Below are positions 36,365 through 45,694 of a stretch of DNA of 64,000 nucleotides, piece by piece. Within the stretch, counting starts at the first letter, position 1, and each line of letters begins with the position of its first letter. The notes beneath the pieces are model-generated. The model made no database searches and was not told the origin of the DNA. It saw only the letters and a program-made list of their open reading frames with translations. This DNA is from Emticicia oligotrophica DSM 17448 (GTDB lineage Bacteria > Bacteroidota > Bacteroidia > Cytophagales > Spirosomataceae). The stretch covers positions 1,922,001 to 1,986,000 of the forward strand of contig NC_018748.1 of assembly GCF_000263195.1 (NCBI RefSeq), given 5' to 3'. The position numbers and the translations under genes are program-made.

Positions 36365-37663
36365 ATGAGAATTACACGCCTCGAAGCAAAAGGAATTGGC
36401 CCATTTGAAGACTTAAATATTGAATTTAAGCCAAAACCTGCGGGCATGGAAAACAAAGCCGAAATTCATATTTTGACTGGTGAAAATGGGACTGGGAAAA
36501 GTACGATTTTGATGCTTCTAAGTTGCTATGCCGATAAAACGAATGACAATTTAATTCTCTCTAGATTCAGAAGTAAAAAAATAGTACAAAGTGTTTTAGA
36601 CGAGGGACTGATAAGTAGGTTTGATATTTACTCAGATGAGGCAGAAAGGTTTCAATCTTTTTTTATTTATTCAAATCAAAATATATCAACTGTTAATTAT
36701 GACTTTACAAAAAAAGTTGATAGAATAATTTTAAACAAGGAAATTAATGCGAGATATTTATTTTTTGCATACTCTGGAAATAGAGAATTAGAAACTAAAA
36801 ATGAAATTAAAATTGCTGAAATTAATGAGTCTCCAATTTTTGATACTTTAAATTTTAGAAAAAAAATAAACTTTGATACTATCCTTAATTGGATAGCAAC
36901 AAACAAAGCAAAAGAAGCTTTTGCTTTGTTGAAAAATAATAATAGTTCAGCCCAAAAATATGAAAACAGTTTGAAAAAAATTGAAGATTCTATTTCAAAT
37001 ATTACACAAAAAGCAGTAGAGTTTGATATTGAAGACCAACCGTTTCGAGTATTTTTAAAGATTGCTAATAAAAGCTTAGATTTCAATATTTTACCCGACG
37101 GTCTAAAATCCATAATCTCTTGGTTATCAGACCTATTGATGCGTTTGGATAGAATTGATTGGGCTGATAAATCTAAAAGCATTCTCGAACAAAACTTTAT
37201 TCTTTTCTTAGACGAAATAGAAGTGCATCTTCACCCATCTTGGCAACGAAAAATTTTACCCGTTGTACAAGATTTATTTCCGAATGCACAAATTTTTATT
37301 TCTACTCACTCGCCTTTTGTAGTTGGTTCGGTTGACGGGGCGAGAGTTTACAAGTTCAAGTTAGATGAGAATAATAATAGTGTTTTAGATAGTGAGTATT
37401 GGACAGAAGATGGCAATAGTTATGACCGAATTTTAGAAGAAATTTTCGATATAAAAGAACGTTTTGGGGTTGGTGTTCAAAAGCAATTGGATGAGTTTAA
37501 AGAATATAAAATCCAAATATTGAAAGGAAAAACCATTGATGAAGAGGCTTTTATGAAATTAGCAAATGAAATTGCCAAACAAAGTATCGAATTAAATGGA
37601 ATTATAAGTTTTGAACTTCGACAATTAAAAAGAAATACCACACAAAAACTCGAAACTGCCTAA
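36365..37663 (+). CDS. ptuA: Septu-like defence ATPase (PtuA-like)
   Basis: The 432-residue SMC/ABC-type ATPase starts MRITRLEAKGIGPFEDLNIE. Walker A is GENGTGKST at 39-47, a signature-like LPDGLKSIISWLSDL lies at about 240, Walker B is ILFLDEIEVHLHPSW at about 279, and the H-loop is STHSPF at about 313. The middle is helical and Asn/Lys-rich. Immediately downstream (1-bp gap) is an HNH nuclease, and this ATPase plus HNH pairing is the Septu (PtuA-PtuB) anti-phage layout, also used as the effector of some retrons. No reverse transcriptase is present, so it is a stand-alone Septu-like pair. It is AT-rich compared with the gene that follows. Confidence 0.82.
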   Translation: MRITRLEAKGIGPFEDLNIEFKPKPAGMENKAEIHILTGENGTGKSTILMLLSCYADKTNDNLILSRFRSKKIVQSVLDEGLISRFDIYSDEAERFQSFFIYSNQNISTVNYDFTKKVDRIILNKEINARYLFFAYSGNRELETKNEIKIAEINESPIFDTLNFRKKINFDTILNWIATNKAKEAFALLKNNNSSAQKYENSLKKIEDSISNITQKAVEFDIEDQPFRVFLKIANKSLDFNILPDGLKSIISWLSDLLMRLDRIDWADKSKSILEQNFILFLDEIEVHLHPSWQRKILPVVQDLFPNAQIFISTHSPFVVGSVDGARVYKFKLDENNNSVLDSEYWTEDGNSYDRILEEIFDIKERFGVGVQKQLDEFKEYKIQILKGKTIDEEAFMKLANEIAKQSIELNGIISFELRQLKRNTTQKLETA

Positions 37664-37664
37664 A

Positions 37665-38285
37665 ATGAGGAAATTGATAAGACCCAATGCTCCTAATTTT
37701 TTGACAGAAAAGCTACAAATAGAATTAGGTGAGCGTTATAAAAAGAATAGAGAAAAAAATAAAGGTCACCAGTTCAACTATTGGCACACCGAAAAAGTCG
37801 GAGAATCAACACTTTACAAAGAAATACGAAACAAACTTATCGAAATCTCAGATGACCATTGTTTTTATTGTGATGGCTATCCTCCACTGAGCGATGACGA
37901 CACAATTGACCATTTTAAACCGAAATCAAAGCCAGAGTTTTACGATTTGGTTTGTTCATGGGAAAATCTATACTTGGCTTGTGGGCATTGTCAAAAAGCG
38001 AAGGGTTCTGAATACAATGATTTAATTTTAAGGCCCGATGAAATCAACTATGAGTTTGATAAGTTCTTTAAGTATGACTCTGATAATGATGAAGTTATAG
38101 TAAATCTCGGAGCTGACGACTTGAGCCAGTTGCGAGCAGAGAAAACAATAGAAGTATTTGATTTCAATCATGTCGGTTTAAAAAAGCTGCGTGGTTTCTT
38201 TAGAAAAGTATATAGTCAAGACCCCCAAATAAACATTAATGACCTTGGTTACAGATTTTGTTTAAACTTTCAACAAACAATATGA
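37665..38285 (+). CDS. ptuB: Septu-like HNH endonuclease (PtuB-like)
   Basis: The 206-residue protein has the PtuB-type HNH fold: CFYC (Cys 66 and 69) and DTIDHFKPKSKP (Asp 82-His 83). WENLYLACGHCQKAKG then supplies Asn 101 with Cys 106 and 109. The four Cys form the structural zinc knuckle and the DH/N residues form the active site. It is predicted to cut nucleic acid when PtuA senses infection (known for Septu; inferred here). It starts 1 bp after ptuA stops. Its stop overlaps the ATG of the next gene (ATGA), and its last residues read the AT-rich leader of that gene, so the C-terminus may be a junction product. Confidence 0.85.
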   Translation: MRKLIRPNAPNFLTEKLQIELGERYKKNREKNKGHQFNYWHTEKVGESTLYKEIRNKLIEISDDHCFYCDGYPPLSDDDTIDHFKPKSKPEFYDLVCSWENLYLACGHCQKAKGSEYNDLILRPDEINYEFDKFFKYDSDNDEVIVNLGADDLSQLRAEKTIEVFDFNHVGLKKLRGFFRKVYSQDPQININDLGYRFCLNFQQTI

Positions 38286-41200
38286 AAAAACAACTAACCC
38301 TAATCACCTTATTATCAATCACTTGCTTTGCTGGGTTTTCCCAGAAAAAGAAGAAAGTTGTCGCTGAAACAGCTCCAGTAGTCACCGCCGATGTGGTTTC
38401 TCCAACATCAGCCACTGAGCGAATGGCTGGCTATGAGCAACGCAAAAAATTGCAAGAAGCATCGCTCGTCAAAAATCTGAAATTCAGAAATGTTGGCCCA
38501 ACCGTTATGAGTGGCCGTATTGTAGATATTGATGCAAATCCCGAAAACCCAACTGAGTTTTATGCGGCTTATGCTTCGGGTGGACTTTGGTACACGGTCA
38601 ATAATGGTCAATCTTTCTCGCCAATCTTTGATAATGAGGCAGTTATGACCATTGGCGATATTGCCGTTGACTGGAAAACTCGTACAATTTGGATTGGTAC
38701 GGGCGAAAACAACTCAAGTCGCTCATCGTATTCGGGTGTGGGAATGTACAAATCAACCAATAATGGCAAAACTTGGGAGTATCTCGGCTTGCCTGAATCA
38801 CACCACGTTGGTAGAATCGCTTTGCACCCAACCGACCCAAATATTGCGTGGGTTGCGGTTTTGGGACATTTGTATTCGCCAAACAAAGAGCGTGGCATGT
38901 ACAAAACCACCGATGGCGGTAAAACTTGGAAACAAACACTTTACATCAACGAAAATACTGGTGCGATTGACGTAAGACTCGACCCAAATAATGCCAATAC
39001 TCTTTATGCTACCATGTGGTACAAAGAACGCACGGCATGGAATTTTGTAGAAGGTGGAAAAGAATCGGGCATTTATAAAAGTACCGATGCGGGCGAAACT
39101 TGGAAATTGATTTCGGGCGAGGGAAGTGGCTTCCCGACTGGTGCGGGCAATGGTCGCATTGGTCTGGCAGTTTACCCAAAAAATCCCAACATCGTTTATG
39201 CCATCATTGATAATCAGGCAAATAGACCAAAGAAAGAAGAAAAAGAAGATGCCAGCCGTCTGACCACAAAAAGAATGAAAACCATCACCAAAGATGAGTT
39301 TTTGGCTTTGAGCGATGCAACAATCAATGAATATTTAGATGGACAAGGTTTTCCTGAAAAATTCACGGCAAAGGCTTTCAAAGAAGACCTAAAGGCTGAT
39401 AAAATTAAGGTACAAGATATTTATGAATATACTTACAATGGTAATAATGATTTATTCGATACGCAAGTAACGGGAGCGGAGGTTTATCGAAGTGAAGATG
39501 CAGGTGCAACTTGGAAACGCACCCACGCCGACTATTTGGATAATATCTATTTCACTTATGGCTATTATTTCGGACAAATTTGGGTTGACCCAACTGATGA
39601 TAAGAAAATCGTAATTGTGGGTGTGCCAATCGTGCGTTCGGAAGATGGTGGTAAAAGTTTCAAAAGTATCGAAAGAGAAAACGTACATTCCGACCACCAC
39701 GCTTTATGGTTCGACCCGAAAAATCCGAAACATTATATCAACGGAAATGATGGCGGAATCAACATTACTTACGATGATGGTAAAACTTGGTTCAAGGCAA
39801 ACTCAATTCCTGTGGGGCAACTTTACCACGTTTCGGTCGATATGGCCAAGCCTTATAATGTCTATGGTGGCTTGCAAGATAATGGCGTTTGGTATGGTTC
39901 ATCAACCAATTCGTTCGATTATAACTATGGTATCTTCGATAATGGCGATGGCTATAAATTCTTGCTCGGTGGCGATGGAATGCAAGTACAAGTAGATTAC
40001 CGAGATAATAACACGGTTTACGCAGGGTTTCAGTTTGGAAACTATTTCAGAATCAATAAAGCAACCAACGAACGCAAGCGTTTGGAAGTTCCACGTGAAT
40101 TAGGCGAAGCTCCTTTCCGTTTCAACTGGGAATCTCCACTTACGATTTCTCGCCACAATCAAGATATTATCTATTTTGGTTCAAATAAATTCCATAGAAG
40201 TTTCGATAAAGGCGATACTTTCAAAACCCTTTCGGGAGATTTGACTCGTGGCCGCAAAGAAGGTGATGTGCCTTTCGGAACACTAACAACCATAGAAGAA
40301 TCACCAAGCAGATTTGGTTTGATTTACACAGGCTCAGATGATGGTTTGATTTATGTCACAAAAGATGGCGGTTATACTTTCACCAAAATCATGGATAAAC
40401 CAAATCTTTGGGTAAGTGGCATTGCGGTTTCGGCTCATGCGGAAGGAACGGTTTATGCTTCATTAAATGCTTATCGTGGCGACCATTTCAAACCTTATTT
40501 GTTTGTTTCGACTGATTACGGTCAAAATTGGCAAGCAATCGGTGCAGATTTACCAGCCGAGCCAATCAACGTAGTAAAAGAAGACCCGAAAAATGCCAAT
40601 ATCATTTATGTTGGAACTGACAATGGTTTATATATTTCGATGGATAAAGGCAAAACTTTTATGCGTGGCAATGGCGACGGAATGCCAAGTGTCTCAATCC
40701 ACGATTTGGTGATTCACCCAAGAGAAAATGAATTGGTCGTTGGCACGCACGGACGCTCGATTTATATTGCTGATGTGAAGCCATTACAAGCATTGAGTAG
40801 CGAGGTTTTAGCTAAAAATATTCACGTATATGATTTACCATCAATCAATTACAATGCTTCTTGGGGTAGAATGTTTGATAAATATGCCGAACCAGAAGAA
40901 CGTAAGTACAATATCACTTACTACGCAAAAGCAGCAGGAAAAGCCACAATCAAGATTCAGACAGATAAAGGATTAGTTGTAAAAAACATTTCGGATGATG
41001 CCGAAGCTGGTTTAAATAACGTAAACTTCGACCAAGCGATTGATATAGCGGCTAAAGGCGAATACGAAAAGTATCTGAACGATGTAAAGAAAAAAGAAGA
41101 TAAAGAAATCAAACTGGAGCTTGCCGACGATAAGAAAATTTATTTCCGCCCAGGAAAATATAAGCTTATCATCGAACTCAACGGCGACAAAGTAGAAAAA

Positions 41201-41323
41201 GACCTTGAAATAAAAGCATCGGAGCGTCGTTCACGCAGGGCAATGAGTCCGAAACCAACAGCTTCGCCAGAAGAATTTGAAGAATGGTACGAAGAAATGG
41301 GTTTTGAAGAAACCAAGAAGTAA
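38282..41323 (+). CDS. Large exported sortilin/VPS10-like BNR beta-propeller protein
   Basis: From the ATG at 38282, MKKQLTLITLLSITCFAGFS is a signal peptide; the frame itself opens at 38258. The protein is about 1013 residues. The body is two propellers of BNR/sortilin repeats with Asp-box motifs, for example MYKTTDGGKTWKQ, IYKSTDAGETWKLI, VYRSEDAGATWKR and FVSTDYGQNWQAI. A charged C-terminal region then ends in an acidic tail. Bacteroidota homologues are often labelled glycosyl hydrolase, but no catalytic motif can be named here. Its start overlaps the ptuB stop by 4 bp. The gene is less AT-rich than the Septu pair. Confidence 0.88.
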   Translation: MKKQLTLITLLSITCFAGFSQKKKKVVAETAPVVTADVVSPTSATERMAGYEQRKKLQEASLVKNLKFRNVGPTVMSGRIVDIDANPENPTEFYAAYASGGLWYTVNNGQSFSPIFDNEAVMTIGDIAVDWKTRTIWIGTGENNSSRSSYSGVGMYKSTNNGKTWEYLGLPESHHVGRIALHPTDPNIAWVAVLGHLYSPNKERGMYKTTDGGKTWKQTLYINENTGAIDVRLDPNNANTLYATMWYKERTAWNFVEGGKESGIYKSTDAGETWKLISGEGSGFPTGAGNGRIGLAVYPKNPNIVYAIIDNQANRPKKEEKEDASRLTTKRMKTITKDEFLALSDATINEYLDGQGFPEKFTAKAFKEDLKADKIKVQDIYEYTYNGNNDLFDTQVTGAEVYRSEDAGATWKRTHADYLDNIYFTYGYYFGQIWVDPTDDKKIVIVGVPIVRSEDGGKSFKSIERENVHSDHHALWFDPKNPKHYINGNDGGINITYDDGKTWFKANSIPVGQLYHVSVDMAKPYNVYGGLQDNGVWYGSSTNSFDYNYGIFDNGDGYKFLLGGDGMQVQVDYRDNNTVYAGFQFGNYFRINKATNERKRLEVPRELGEAPFRFNWESPLTISRHNQDIIYFGSNKFHRSFDKGDTFKTLSGDLTRGRKEGDVPFGTLTTIEESPSRFGLIYTGSDDGLIYVTKDGGYTFTKIMDKPNLWVSGIAVSAHAEGTVYASLNAYRGDHFKPYLFVSTDYGQNWQAIGADLPAEPINVVKEDPKNANIIYVGTDNGLYISMDKGKTFMRGNGDGMPSVSIHDLVIHPRENELVVGTHGRSIYIADVKPLQALSSEVLAKNIHVYDLPSINYNASWGRMFDKYAEPEERKYNITYYAKAAGKATIKIQTDKGLVVKNISDDAEAGLNNVNFDQAIDIAAKGEYEKYLNDVKKKEDKEIKLELADDKKIYFRPGKYKLIIELNGDKVEKDLEIKASERRSRRAMSPKPTASPEEFEEWYEEMGFEETKK

Positions 41324-41327
41324 CTTT

Positions 41328-41400
41328 GTAGCACAATTTTCTGAAAGGGCGGCGTTCCGCTTGTGTTTTGCGTAACTCACAATTCGGAGAATTGTGCTAC
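41328..41400. repeat. REP/BIME-like palindromic element with GTAG ends
   Basis: GTAGCACAATT at 41328 pairs with AATTGTGCTAC ending at 41400. The right half is itself a hairpin: CACAATTC at 41378-41385, GGA loop, GAATTGTG at 41389-41396, then CTAC. GTAG next to a hairpin is the layout of REP elements moved by RAYT (TnpA-REP) transposases. It lies 5 bp after the stop of the propeller gene. No RAYT gene is in the window. Confidence 0.55.
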
Positions 41401-41440
41401 AATCCAATTTTAACCAAATTTTATTCAACCAAAAACAAAC

Positions 41441-42373
41441 ATGAAGCAAAACTTTGTAAAATTTTTAGGAGCAATCCTTATCAGCAACTCTCTCATGGCA
41501 CAATTAGCTCCAATCAAGAGCATCGAAGGCCGTTGGGACATTACAATTACCAAAGGCAATAAAAAGATGCCATCTTGGTTAGAAGTAAGTCATTCAGGAG
41601 AGAAATATTTAAATGGTCATTTTGTTGGAGATGGTGGAAGTGCCAGACCAATTTCACGAATCAATTTTGCGGATGATAAAATGTCTTTCTCAATTCCGCC
41701 ACAATGGGATAGAGCCGAAAAAGATTTAGTGGTTGAGGCTGTTTTGAAAAATGACAAGCTTACTGGTACTATGAATACGCCAAGCGGTGAAGTGTTGAGT
41801 TGGGAAGGCGTACGTGCACCGAAGTTAAATAGCACTAAAACACCAGTTTGGGGCACTCCTATCAAACTTTTCAATGGAAAAAACCTTGATGGTTGGCAAG
41901 CCGTAAGTGGCGAAAACCAATGGGTTGTAGAGAATGGTATTCTGAAAAGTCCAAAATCAGGGGCAAACTTACGCACAATCGGAACTTATAATGACTTCAA
42001 ATTACATGTAGAGTTCAAATACCCAGAAGGTAGTAATAGTGGGGTTTATCTCAGAGGTCGTTATGAAGTACAAGTAACCGATAGCAAGGGCCGTGAACCA
42101 TTAAAAGACCAATTAGGTGCAATTTATGGTTTTATTGCTCCAATCGAAATGCCAGCTAAAAGTGCTGGCGAATGGCAAAGTTTTGATATTACCTTAGTTG
42201 GAAGATTAGTAACGGTTGTTTTGAATGGCAAAACGATTATTTATAAAAACGAAATTCCAGGAATTACGGGCGGAGCTTTAGATAGTAATGAAGGCGAACC
42301 AGGTCCAATCTTTTTCCAAGGCGACCACGGCCCTATCGAATATCGAAATATTATCCTTACGCCTGCTAAGTAA
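41441..42373 (+). CDS. Exported two-domain DUF1080 protein
   Basis: The 310-residue protein has a signal peptide (MKQNFVKFLGAILISNSLMAQ). An N-terminal beta-rich domain covers about 25-125 (SIEGRWDITITKGNKKMPSW, DKLTGTMNTPSGEVLSWEGV). A DUF1080 jelly roll at about 135-308 contains IKLFNGKNLDGWQAV, FKLHVEFKYPEGSNSGVYLR and IFFQGDHGPIEYRNIIL. The family includes 3-keto-disaccharide hydrolases and glycan-binding modules. Compared with the single-domain paralogue at 22964-23623 it has an extra domain. It is downstream of the large propeller gene and separated by the REP-like element. Confidence 0.9.
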   Translation: MKQNFVKFLGAILISNSLMAQLAPIKSIEGRWDITITKGNKKMPSWLEVSHSGEKYLNGHFVGDGGSARPISRINFADDKMSFSIPPQWDRAEKDLVVEAVLKNDKLTGTMNTPSGEVLSWEGVRAPKLNSTKTPVWGTPIKLFNGKNLDGWQAVSGENQWVVENGILKSPKSGANLRTIGTYNDFKLHVEFKYPEGSNSGVYLRGRYEVQVTDSKGREPLKDQLGAIYGFIAPIEMPAKSAGEWQSFDITLVGRLVTVVLNGKTIIYKNEIPGITGGALDSNEGEPGPIFFQGDHGPIEYRNIILTPAK

Positions 42374-42401
42374 ACTTTTTTACATAAAAGGTGTTATTTC
42401 T

Positions 42402-42434
42402 AAGGAAGGCTTCGCTATTAGCGAAGCCTTCCTT
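42402..42434 (+). terminator. Terminator of the DUF1080 gene
   Basis: AAGGAAGGCTTCGCT pairs perfectly with AGCGAAGCCTTCCTT around ATT and is followed by TTGATTTTA. The inner stem resembles that at 33429-33461. Confidence 0.7.
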
Positions 42435-42466
42435 TTGATTTTATATCGAAAAAGAATCCTCATTTT

Positions 42467-43447
42467 ATGAAAATACCCGTTAATATTATCACAGGCTTCT
42501 TAGGAGTAGGAAAAACCACTACCATTAAGCATATTCTTGCCAATAAACCCTCAGGCGAGCGTTGGGCGGTAATAATCAATGAATTTGGTGCCGTATCTAT
42601 CGACCACACAGCTATTGAAGAAAAAGATGACCTGACAATTAGAGAAGTTGCTGGAGGTTGTATTTGTTGTACTGCCAATTTACCGATGCAGGTTACGCTC
42701 ACTACCCTTTTACGTAGCCAAAAACCAGACCGAATTCTGATAGAGCCAACAGGAATGGGGCATCCCGAAAAAATATTAGATTTATTACAAAACCAATACC
42801 TAAGAGACATTCTTGAAGTAAGAGCCACCATTTGTTTGGTTGACCCACGCAAATGGATAGATGCAAATGTACGTGCCCATGAGACCTTTCAAGACCAAAT
42901 AAATTTAGCCGATGTTTTGGTAGCTAATAAAGCTGATGTTGCAGGGGAAGAATTGGTAAGCAAGTTTAAGCTTTGGTCGGAAAACCTGTATCCGCCCAAA
43001 TTGTTGATAGACTCAGTTTCGAATGGTGAAATAAATATTGATTGGCTTGATATACAACCATTTGAAGGCCGAAAATCAGCCTTTCCACAAGCACATACGC
43101 ATGAGCATCACCATCATAATGAAGAAGAAAATGAATTAGCTGAGGTAGGAAAACCAGTAAAAAAACTAAGTAAAGGTCTAGGAATGTATAGTTGTGGGTG
43201 GCTTTTTTCGCCCGAAGAAGTTTTTAGTTTACCAAAACTCCGTCAATTTTTCAGTTCAATGCAAGGAGTAGAACGTGCCAAAGGTGTTTTTCGAATAGGT
43301 AAAGATTGGGTTTTGATAAATGCAATAGATGGAGAATTTTCAATACAATATATTGCTTATAGACGAGATAGTCGCATTGAACTTATTGCTAATTATGATT
43401 TAGATTGGCTGGTTTTTGAAGTGAAATTGAAAGACTGTTTGATATAA
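42467..43447 (+). CDS. CobW/COG0523-family GTPase, probable metal chaperone
   Basis: The 326-residue GTPase has Walker A GFLGVGKTT at 10-18, the metal-binding GGCICC at 63-68, NKADVAGE as the guanine-specificity motif at about 152, a His-rich loop HTHEHHHHNEEE at about 208-220 and the C-terminal CobW domain (GWLFSPEEVFSL). COG0523 proteins deliver zinc or other metals to client enzymes; the His-rich loop fits zinc or nickel. The substrate cannot be decided from the neighbours (DUF1080 protein and kup). No Zur box was identified. Confidence 0.9.
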   Translation: MKIPVNIITGFLGVGKTTTIKHILANKPSGERWAVIINEFGAVSIDHTAIEEKDDLTIREVAGGCICCTANLPMQVTLTTLLRSQKPDRILIEPTGMGHPEKILDLLQNQYLRDILEVRATICLVDPRKWIDANVRAHETFQDQINLADVLVANKADVAGEELVSKFKLWSENLYPPKLLIDSVSNGEINIDWLDIQPFEGRKSAFPQAHTHEHHHHNEEENELAEVGKPVKKLSKGLGMYSCGWLFSPEEVFSLPKLRQFFSSMQGVERAKGVFRIGKDWVLINAIDGEFSIQYIAYRRDSRIELIANYDLDWLVFEVKLKDCLI

Positions 43448-43451
43448 TAAT

Positions 43452-43479
43452 AAAAAGGGAGCTGAAAGGCTCCCTTTTT
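43452..43479. terminator. Bidirectional terminator between cobW-like and kup genes
   Basis: AAAAAGGGAGC pairs with GCTCCCTTTTT across TGAAAG. It begins 5 bp after the CobW-like stop and ends at the kup stop. Confidence 0.88.
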
Positions 43480-43480
43480 A

Positions 43481-45421
43481 TTAATCTTCTCTCTCGAGCG
43501 AAATATTATCAATAGGTCGAAGAATAAGTGGTACTTTTTCAACCTTTACATTACTTGTATCGAGTCCAAACCACTTGTCTTCAGAGTTTGTAAAGCCTTT
43601 AATGAAGAAATACGCCTCCATCGTTAAACGCTCCCAGAAAGGAAGTTTGTTTTCATTTGATAAGTATCTTTCTAAAACTACAAATCTAAAATCACCAATA
43701 ACGTTTTGTTTATGAAGAGATTCATAACGACTTCTAATATCAACCTCTTTACGTTTCACCATTTCTTCAATAACTTTTCTGAAATAGAGGTTTATTTTTT
43801 GTTCAACTCTGAAGCCTAATTTGAAAGTTACTTTTATAACATCATCTGGTTCGATTATATTAACCTTGTATTTCATTGTATAAGGTTCGTCGGTTATATC
43901 AACATGAATAAACCAATAAATATCTGCTCTTTTAGGGCGTTTCTCAAAAATCGAATACATAACTTTCGATTCTATCTCAGAAACTCTATGAGCATTGCTC
44001 ATATAAACCAAGTGAGTAGAATACTTCTGTATTGATTCATCTTTGCTTAGCTCTTTTAATCCATCGAGATACTTTTCAAGCTTCACAAACTCAGTTAATC
44101 TATTTTTGATAATATTTGAGCGATACCAAATAATCATAACCAATGCAATTACAGCTGCAATAAATACCGATACCCAACCACCGTGCGTAAACTTCAACAT
44201 ATTGGCAGCTAAAAATGCCCCTTCAATTAAAACATAAACGGTTAGGAAGGTTACAATTAAAAGTTTATTGAATCGGTGTGTATAAAGATAATAACCAGCC
44301 AATATGGTAGTCATTAACATCGTAAGGGTAATGGCCAAACCGTAAGCGGCTTCCATATTTGCGGATTCTTTAAAGTATAAAACTACACCAACGCAGCCAG
44401 CCCACAATAACCAGTTAATACTTCTGATGTAAAGCTGTCCTTTGTGGTCAGAAGGGTATTTCAAACGAACCTTTGGCCAAAAAGTAAGTCGAATGGCTTC
44501 AGAAATAAGGGTATATGAACCCGTAATTAAGGCTTGACTGGCAATGATAGTTGCGGCAGTGGCGATACCAATTCCGATAAGCAAGAACCAATCTGGCATA
44601 AGTTGGTAGAATGGCTTACGACCATCAAGATACTGACCATTCATTGAAATTGCCCAAACACCTTGCCCGAAATAATTGAGCAATAAGCAAATCTTCACAT
44701 AAATCCAGCTAATTCTAATATTGCCACGTCCACAATGGCCGAGGTCTGAATACAATGCTTCGGCACCAGTCGTACACAAAAACACGGCACCTAATAGCCA
44801 AAATCCATCTTGATGATAGAACAACAGGCGGTACGCGTGATAAGGGTTAATTGCTTTAAAAATAGCAGGCTCATGAATAATTTGTCGGATACCGAGCACC
44901 GCCAACATGGTGAACCATATAAACATTATTGGTCCGAAAGCCTTACCCACCGCACTTGTTCCAAACGCTTGTACCAAGAAAAGTGTAGTAATGATACCAA
45001 TAATGATTGGAATGGTTTGGATGTCGGGATAAACAATTTGCAAACCTTCAATTGCCGAAGAAACCGAAATCGGTGGTGTGATGATGCCATCGGCTAACAA
45101 AGCACTACCACCAATAATCGCAGGCACAGTAAGCCATTTGGCGTGTCTTCTTACGAGTGCATAAAGTGCAAAAATCCCACCTTCGCCGTTGTTATCAGCT
45201 CTCAGTATCAAAATAACGTACTTGAGCGTAGTTTGTAAAGTAAGCGTCCAGAAAATGAGTGACAATGAACCAAAGACAATTTCTTCATCAATCTTTTCTT
45301 TGCCAATGATGGCCTGCATTACGTAGAGTGGAGATGTTCCAATGTCTCCGAAAATGATACCAAGTGTAATAAGCAATCCTGCGGCCGTAACCTTATCAAG
45401 GTTTTTGTGATTAAGGCTCAT
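43481..45421 (-). CDS. kup: KUP-family potassium uptake transporter
   Basis: The frame opens at 45562, but its first 47 residues are unlike the family. The ATG at 45421 starts MSLNHKNLDKVTAAGLLITL and leads directly into the first membrane helix, giving 646 residues. The family hallmark GDIGTSPLYV is at about 23-32, followed by about 12 hydrophobic helices (for example ADGIITPPISVSSAIEGLQ and GAVFLCTTGAEALYSDLGHC). A cytoplasmic C-terminal domain of about 180 residues ends the protein. Kup is a low-affinity K+/H+ symporter. The -7 element TACATTTG, 30 bp upstream of this ATG, supports the chosen start. Confidence 0.95.
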   Translation of the reverse strand: MSLNHKNLDKVTAAGLLITLGIIFGDIGTSPLYVMQAIIGKEKIDEEIVFGSLSLIFWTLTLQTTLKYVILILRADNNGEGGIFALYALVRRHAKWLTVPAIIGGSALLADGIITPPISVSSAIEGLQIVYPDIQTIPIIIGIITTLFLVQAFGTSAVGKAFGPIMFIWFTMLAVLGIRQIIHEPAIFKAINPYHAYRLLFYHQDGFWLLGAVFLCTTGAEALYSDLGHCGRGNIRISWIYVKICLLLNYFGQGVWAISMNGQYLDGRKPFYQLMPDWFLLIGIGIATAATIIASQALITGSYTLISEAIRLTFWPKVRLKYPSDHKGQLYIRSINWLLWAGCVGVVLYFKESANMEAAYGLAITLTMLMTTILAGYYLYTHRFNKLLIVTFLTVYVLIEGAFLAANMLKFTHGGWVSVFIAAVIALVMIIWYRSNIIKNRLTEFVKLEKYLDGLKELSKDESIQKYSTHLVYMSNAHRVSEIESKVMYSIFEKRPKRADIYWFIHVDITDEPYTMKYKVNIIEPDDVIKVTFKLGFRVEQKINLYFRKVIEEMVKRKEVDIRSRYESLHKQNVIGDFRFVVLERYLSNENKLPFWERLTMEAYFFIKGFTNSEDKWFGLDTSNVKVEKVPLILRPIDNISLERED

Positions 45422-45450
45422 TAATTTATGATATTTAGTAAAAAAGTGTG

Positions 45451-45479
45451 CAAATGTACTTGTTTGTAGGATATTGCAA
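45451..45479 (-). promoter_or_regulatory. Putative Bacteroidota-type promoter of kup
   Basis: On the minus strand TTG, an 18-nt spacer, then TACATTTG (8 of 8 to TAnnTTTG), ending 29 bp before the ATG. Between it and the secDF terminator (45480-45694) I see only AT-rich sequence. Confidence 0.6.
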
Positions 45480-45694
45480 TATTTTTTCTGAATTTTTTGT
45501 AGTGGATTTACATAAAATAGCAAGATATTTTTGTTTTTCGTGGAAAAGTATAAAAAAATCAAAATATAATACCAAGTTAAATTTTACTGATACTTAATTA
45601 AAATTTGTCTAAAACCACGTAGAGAAATAATAAACGGTTTAGTACAAAAATTTAGTCTGCTTAGAAAAACATTATTCAGAAAAACTGTAAATAA

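Noticed and set aside
36365-38285. Retron association of the PtuA-PtuB pair
   Set aside because: No reverse transcriptase gene is nearby; the upstream gene is a gamma-glutamyltransferase homologue with its own terminator.
40087-40102. A 13/16 match to parS inside the propeller gene
   Set aside because: It falls on codons for E-V-P-R-E-L, and about 0.5 matches of that quality are expected by chance in 64 kb.
38282-41323. Assignment of the large propeller protein as a glycoside hydrolase
   Set aside because: Asp-box repeats are visible, but no catalytic residues can be named, so only the fold is claimed.
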